Source: Acidobacteriota bacterium
GTDB lineage: Bacteria > Acidobacteriota > Terriglobia > Terriglobales > SCQP01
Assembly: GCA_021818645.1 (NCBI GenBank)
Contig: JAKATS010000398.1
Span: 1-9,865, forward strand
Direction: 5' to 3'
Length of the DNA: 9,865 nt
Position numbers and translations under genes: made by a program. Positions 6,601-9,865 of the stretch are shown here, one piece after another. Position 1 is the stretch's first letter. The number at the start of each line of letters is the position of its first letter. A model generated the notes under the pieces. The model was not told where the DNA came from. It saw only the letters and a list, made by a program, of their open reading frames with translations, and did no database searches.

Positions 6601-6633
6601 TAAGTCCCTCACCCGGGTGGAAAAGTTAAAAAC

Positions 6634-6858
6634 ATGAAAAACGCCATATTGGCAGGTAGCTTGCTCATGATATTAGGCACGGCTGCTTTGGTTTGGCAGG
6701 GAGTGACATTCACCCGCCAAAAAAAGGTCATGCATCTGGGCCCGATCCATATGACCCGCAACACGCAGGAAAGGATTCCGTTGCCTCCCATCCTGGGCGG
6801 CATCGCATTGGTCGGGGGATTGGCGCTGGTGGTTTTGGGCGTCAGGCGCAAGGCCTGA
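6634..6858 (+). CDS. Small two-helix membrane protein
   Basis: A 74-residue inner-membrane protein starting at ATG 6634; the ribosome site is weak (GGTGGAAAAG upstream). Helix 1 spans about 4-22 (AILAGSLLMILGTAALVWQG). A charged loop follows (FTRQKKVMHLGPIHMTRNTQERIPLPP). Helix 2 spans about 53-70 (ILGGIALVGGLALVVLG), ending in a basic RRKA tail. I have seen the same layout, with LGPI and IPLPPILGGIALVGG, in hypothetical proteins near CsbD genes in Acidobacteriota and other phyla, but the family has no firm function known to me. By charge, the loop is likely periplasmic and the basic tail cytoplasmic. A seven-base hairpin overlaps its stop codon. Confidence 0.75.
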   Translation: MKNAILAGSLLMILGTAALVWQGVTFTRQKKVMHLGPIHMTRNTQERIPLPPILGGIALVGGLALVVLGVRRKA

Positions 6859-6859
6859 C
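6841..6859 (+). repeat. Hairpin overlapping a stop codon
   Basis: GTCAGGC (6841-6847) and GCCTGAC (6853-6859) form a perfect seven-base stem with a five-base loop GCAAG. The stop codon (TGA, 6856-6858) lies in the right arm. No T-run follows, so it is not a standard terminator, but it may protect the upstream message end or cause partial termination. Confidence 0.5.
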
Positions 6860-6887
6860 CATACCGCACTGAAGTGAATGGCCAGGA

Positions 6888-6903
6888 GAGTATTGGGATA
6901 CTC
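6888..6903 (+). repeat. Hairpin GAGTAT-TGGG-ATACTC in the leader of the DUF3309 gene
   Basis: A perfect six-base stem with a four-base loop, 30 bases before ATG 6933 and just ahead of its purine-rich ribosome region. It is the second hairpin in the same 75-base gap. There is no T-run. It may be a message-stability or translation element; chance is possible. Confidence 0.4.
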
Positions 6904-6932
6904 AGAGAAGAAAAAAGGAATGAGGATACAAC

Positions 6933-7088
6933 ATGCTAGCAACCATTTTCATCATTGTCGTGGTTTTGCTGCTGATCGGTGCGCTGCCTCGCTGGGGGCA
7001 TAGCCGGAACTGGGGCTATTTTCCGAGCGGCGGGCTGGGCCTGGTGCTGGTGGTGCTGTTGATTCTGCTGCTCCTTGGCCGGTTATAG
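6933..7088 (+). CDS. DUF3309 family small membrane protein
   Basis: A 51-residue protein with a good ribosome site (GAGGA, six bases before ATG 6933). It has the characteristic DUF3309 order: hydrophobic helix 1 (MLATIFIIVVVLLLIGALP), a central turn RWGHSRNWGYFPSGG, and helix 2 (LGLVLVVLLILLLLGRL). The WGHSRNWGY-PSGG motif is nearly invariant in the family, and the length is normal. It should sit in the inner membrane as a two-helix hairpin. The function is unknown; members are often found near other small stress-type membrane proteins, as here. It is followed after 66 bases by another small membrane protein gene, and the two are probably co-transcribed. Confidence 0.9.
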   Translation: MLATIFIIVVVLLLIGALPRWGHSRNWGYFPSGGLGLVLVVLLILLLLGRL

Positions 7089-7154
7089 GCCGCGGTGTCC
7101 GCGGTGCGGCCGCCTTCCGCATGTAACGTTGGATTTACGAAAGGACGCTTAACT

Positions 7155-7340
7155 ATGCTTCTCATCCATGTCATTTTGGTGTTGATTGTGGTGGGCGTAC
7201 TGCTCTGGCTCATTAACACCTATATCCCCATGGCGGGTCCGATCAAAGCGATTTTAAACGCCGTGGTGGTCATTGTACTGATTTTGTGGCTGCTCAATGG
7301 CTTCGGTCTTCTCAGTTCAATCCGCAACATGCGTGTGTGA
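7155..7340 (+). CDS. Thivi_2564-type small membrane protein
   Basis: A 61-residue inner-membrane protein from ATG 7155, with AAAGGA about ten bases upstream. The frame is open back to 7095 (GTG), but the N-terminus before Met 7155 is not hydrophobic and does not look conserved. Helix 1 is about 3-22 (IHVILVLIVVGVLLWLINTY), then IPMAGPIKAILN, then helix 2 about 36-52 (VVVIVLILWLLNGFGLL). The WLINTYIPM...IK-ILN-VVVI pattern is that of the Thivi_2564 family, and the size is normal. Its function is unknown. It is the last of the small genes in this run and ends about 200 bases before the glycosyltransferase frame. Confidence 0.85.
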   Translation: MLLIHVILVLIVVGVLLWLINTYIPMAGPIKAILNAVVVIVLILWLLNGFGLLSSIRNMRV

Positions 7341-7546
7341 GGGTGACCTGAGGAATTGTTGTCGTTGCATAGTTGCCTGCTATGTCGCTCGGAACTATCC
7401 CATACGGCATTCTGTTGCCAAACCTTCGATTTGGCCATCCATGCGCTGCGGTGTCCTTGCTGCGTCAGCATGGCTTGTTCGCTTACTCCAGGGTTCTCAG
7501 CATAAATTAACCAGCAGAGGGCCGGGCTGCCGGCGCCAGGGATGGC
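7341..7546. other. Gap before the glycosyltransferase
   Basis: About 200 bases with no supported gene. It should contain the leader of the glycosyltransferase and perhaps a promoter, but no convincing -35/-10 pair was found. A small inverted repeat CATAG-TTGCCTG-CTATG lies at 7368-7384. AGGG at 7538-7541 lies five bases before an in-frame AUA (7547) and could be its ribosome site. An ATG at 7542 is out of frame and hits a stop after two codons. Confidence 0.4.
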
Positions 7547-9826
7547 ATAGTCATCGAATCGAACATCCATAAAATCGCATTTATCGGAAATTACCTGCCG
7601 CGGAAATGCGGTATTGCCACTTTCACCTCGGACCTGCTGACCTCGGTGGCTGCGTTCCGTCCCGAAATCCAGTGCCTTGCCGTGGCAGTCAACGACCTGC
7701 CCGGCGGATATGCCTATCCGGATGCGGTGCGTTTCGAAATTGAGGAGCAGGACGTAACTTCGTATCAGCAAGCCGCCGACTTCATCAACCTCAGCAATGT
7801 GGACATGGCCTGCATTCAACATGAATTTGGAATCTTCGGCGGACCGGCCGGAGGCCATGTGCTGGCGCTGGCGCGAGAACTGAAACCTCCGCTGGTCACC
7901 ACGTTCCATACCGTGCTGCGCGAACCCAGCCCCGATCAGCGGCGCGTGATGCTGGAGCTGATCGCGCGTTCGGCCCGGGTGGTGGTGATGACCCAGAGGG
8001 CGCGGCAAATGATGCAGGAAGTTTACCAGGCGCCCGAGCACAAAATTGATTTAATCCCCCACGGCATTCCCGACATTCCCTTCGTGGACCCGAACTTTTA
8101 CAAGGACCAGTTTGGCGTGGAGGGCAGGACCGTGTTGCTGACCTTCGGGCTCTTATCGCCGAACAAAGGCATCGAAAACGTGCTGCAGGCCCTGCCTGCC
8201 ATCCTGGCGGAGTTCCCCGACGTCGTATATATAATCCTGGGCGCGACGCATCCGAACGAATTGCGCGAACACGGCGAGGCCTACCGGCTTAGCCTCGAGA
8301 TTCTCGCTAAAAAAAACAAGATTGAGAAAAGCGTTATTTTTTATAACCGCTTTGTCGAACTGGAGGAATTAAAGGAATTCATCGGTGCCGCCGATCTTTA
8401 CATTACTCCGTATCTCAACGAGGCTCAAATCGCATCCGGCACACTCGCCTATGCCTTTGGTGCAGGCAAAGCTGTGGTTTCCACTCCGTACTGGCACGCG
8501 GCCGAGCTTTTGGCCGAGGAGCGCGGCGTGCTGGTGCCGTTTAACGATTCCACCGCCATTGCCGGCGAAGTGCGGGGATTGCTGCGCGACCCCTCCCGGC
8601 GCCATGCCATGCGCAAAAACGCCTATCTCTTAGGTCGCGAAATGGTCTGGGCTCAGGCCGGGCGGTTGTACCTGCGCGCCTTTGAATCGGCCCGGCTGCA
8701 GGGGGCGGGGGTGTCGCGTAAATCGTTCGCCACCAAAACACTAGATCGGCAGCCGCCCGATCTGCCCCGGATCAAACTCGATCATTTAATCCGCATGACC
8801 GATGGGACCGGCATTTTACAGCATGCAATTTTTACCGTGCCCAATTTTTCCGAAGGTTATTGTACTGACGACAATGCCCGCGCCTTCATTCTGGCCGTCC
8901 TGCTCGACGAACTGGGAGAAGAACCCGTCCGCTGGCGCGGCCTGGCCACGACGTATGCGGCCTTTTTGCATTATGCCTTCGATGCCCAGGCCAGGCGGTT
9001 TCATAATTTTCTCGGCTTCGACCGCCGCTGGCGGGACGAACATGGATCGGAAGATTGCCATGCCCGGGCGCTCTGGGCCCTGGGCACCGGGGTCGGCAGG
9101 TCGCCCCATCGCAGTTTTCAGATCATGTCGGGCCAGTTGTTTGCCCAGGCCCTCCCGGCGGCATTGGAGTTTACTTCGCCGCGGGCATGGGCATACAGCC
9201 TGCTGGGCATCCATGCCTACCTGCGCCGGCTCAGCGGCGATAGCGCGGTGAATCAAGCCCGGGATCTCTTGACCACAAAATTGCTGAAACTTTTCAACCA
9301 GGCTGCGCGGCCAGACTGGCCCTGGTGCGAGGACGGTCTGGCTTATGACAATGCCAAACTGGCCCATGCCTTGATTCTCAGTGGGCAGTCCAGCGGGGAT
9401 TCCGCGGTGCGGGACCGTGGCTTGCGGGTGTTGCGTTGGCTGGCCGAGGTGCAAACATCGGAGAACGGGCATCTACGGCCCATCGGCAGCAATGGATTTT
9501 ACCGGCGTGAGGGGCCGCGCGCCAGGTTCGACCAGCAGCCAATTGAAGCCCAGGCCATGGTATCGGCTTGCCTTGACGCGTACCGGGTCACCGTGGACCT
9601 TGAGTGGTACAAATTGGCCCAACTCGCTTTTGACTGGTTTCTGGGCTGGAATGACCTGGGGCTGGAGTTATATTCGCCCAGCACCGGCGGCTGTCGCGAC
9701 GCCCTGCACGTGGACCGCGTGAACGGCAATCAGGGCGCGGAATCCACGCTGGCCTTTCTGCTCTCGCTGGTGGAGATGCGGCACATGCAATCTACCGTAA
9801 CGGCTTTCCCCGAGCTCGCCGCTTAG
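7547..9826 (+). CDS. GT4 glycosyltransferase fused to an alpha/alpha-barrel-like domain; start unclear
   Basis: About 759 residues if started at AUA 7547; the first standard start is GTG 7646 (726 residues). The GT-B N-lobe motif IAFIGNYLPRKCGIATFTSD lies at 7574-7633, before that GTG and in frame with it, with no stop back to 7511 and no ATG, GTG or TTG. I include it because losing it would remove the conserved first strand and loop. Numbering from 7547: IQHEFG (90-95), TFHT (119-122), IPHG (170-173), LTFGLLSPNKG (198-208), donor-site region EAQIASGTLAYAFGAGKA to HAAELLAEERG (about 292-325). The second part (about 410-750) has GYCTDDNARA, GSEDCHARALWALG, FTSPRAWAYSLLGIHAYL, RPIGSNGFYRR, FDQQPIEAQA and NQGAESTLAFLLSL. 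This pattern resembles six-hairpin glycosidase-type proteins. This two-part architecture is known to me from Acidobacteriota and Myxococcota, often beside GH130-type genes. Donor and acceptor are unknown. Confidence 0.85.
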   Translation: MVIESNIHKIAFIGNYLPRKCGIATFTSDLLTSVAAFRPEIQCLAVAVNDLPGGYAYPDAVRFEIEEQDVTSYQQAADFINLSNVDMACIQHEFGIFGGPAGGHVLALARELKPPLVTTFHTVLREPSPDQRRVMLELIARSARVVVMTQRARQMMQEVYQAPEHKIDLIPHGIPDIPFVDPNFYKDQFGVEGRTVLLTFGLLSPNKGIENVLQALPAILAEFPDVVYIILGATHPNELREHGEAYRLSLEILAKKNKIEKSVIFYNRFVELEELKEFIGAADLYITPYLNEAQIASGTLAYAFGAGKAVVSTPYWHAAELLAEERGVLVPFNDSTAIAGEVRGLLRDPSRRHAMRKNAYLLGREMVWAQAGRLYLRAFESARLQGAGVSRKSFATKTLDRQPPDLPRIKLDHLIRMTDGTGILQHAIFTVPNFSEGYCTDDNARAFILAVLLDELGEEPVRWRGLATTYAAFLHYAFDAQARRFHNFLGFDRRWRDEHGSEDCHARALWALGTGVGRSPHRSFQIMSGQLFAQALPAALEFTSPRAWAYSLLGIHAYLRRLSGDSAVNQARDLLTTKLLKLFNQAARPDWPWCEDGLAYDNAKLAHALILSGQSSGDSAVRDRGLRVLRWLAEVQTSENGHLRPIGSNGFYRREGPRARFDQQPIEAQAMVSACLDAYRVTVDLEWYKLAQLAFDWFLGWNDLGLELYSPSTGGCRDALHVDRVNGNQGAESTLAFLLSLVEMRHMQSTVTAFPELAA

Positions 9827-9839
9827 ATCTCTCTCCTGC

Positions 9840-9865
9840 ATGAAATCCGTTACCCTCGAACGCCT
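9840..9865 (+). CDS. Possible start of a downstream gene (partial)
   Basis: ATG 9840 opens MKSVTLER-L before the window ends, 13 bases after the glycosyltransferase stop. Such spacing suits an operon. GT4 proteins of this architecture are often followed by a GH130-type glycoside phosphorylase gene with a similar start, so that is the best guess. The ribosome site is poor (CTCTCCTGC upstream) and only eight full codons are visible, so this is a weak call. Confidence 0.35.

Noticed and set aside
7331..7346. TGTGTGAGGGTGACC as a Crp-type binding site
   Set aside because: Only one half resembles TGTGA and the second half does not match TCACA; it also overlaps the end of a coding sequence.
7220..8041. 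273-residue minus-strand open frame
   Set aside because: It is antisense to the glycosyltransferase N-lobe and the Thivi_2564-type gene, has no recognisable domain and looks like a GC-rich shadow.
8816..9472. 218-residue minus-strand frame
   Set aside because: Antisense shadow of the C-terminal domain of the glycosyltransferase fusion.

Overview
The window looks like chromosomal DNA of a GC-rich Gram-negative bacterium, most likely an Acidobacteriota (Terriglobia-like). This rests on recognition, not a search. The Crp-type regulator has the C-terminal signature I associate with that group (TTRSRISFFMNRFRKLGFIEY ending in SVILHD). The DUF2934, DUF3309, CsbD and Thivi_2564-type small proteins, and the long GT4 protein with an alpha-helical C-terminal half, also fit soil Acidobacteriota. 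No tRNA, rRNA, CRISPR array, insertion sequence or phage gene was seen.

Left part (1-3390): a minus-strand gene runs off the left edge and encodes the N-terminal 417 residues of a MscS-type mechanosensitive channel with a long periplasmic helical domain. Divergent from it is a two-gene operon for a MacB/LolD-type ABC exporter: an ATPase and a four-helix FtsX-fold permease overlapping by ATGA. No membrane-fusion or outer-membrane partner is present in the window.

Middle (3391-5249): a gene-poor stretch with one doubtful small minus-strand ORF, then a Crp/Fnr-family regulator, a convergent small zinc-ribbon protein, and about 300 bases with nothing recognisable.

Right part (5250-9865): a same-strand run of small stress-type genes. 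In order these are a glycine-zipper general-stress-like protein, a His-rich DUF2934 protein, a broken ferritin-like remnant, a CsbD-like protein, a two-helix membrane protein, a DUF3309 protein and a Thivi_2564-type protein. Several gaps carry short perfect hairpins. The run ends in a long GT4 glycosyltransferase joined to an alpha/alpha-barrel-like domain, whose conserved N-terminus lies upstream of any normal start codon. A new ORF may begin at the right edge.

Together the contents suggest an envelope- and stress-protection neighbourhood: osmotic channel, exporter, cyclic-nucleotide-type regulator, general stress proteins and glycan synthesis. That functional link is inferred from gene content and order.
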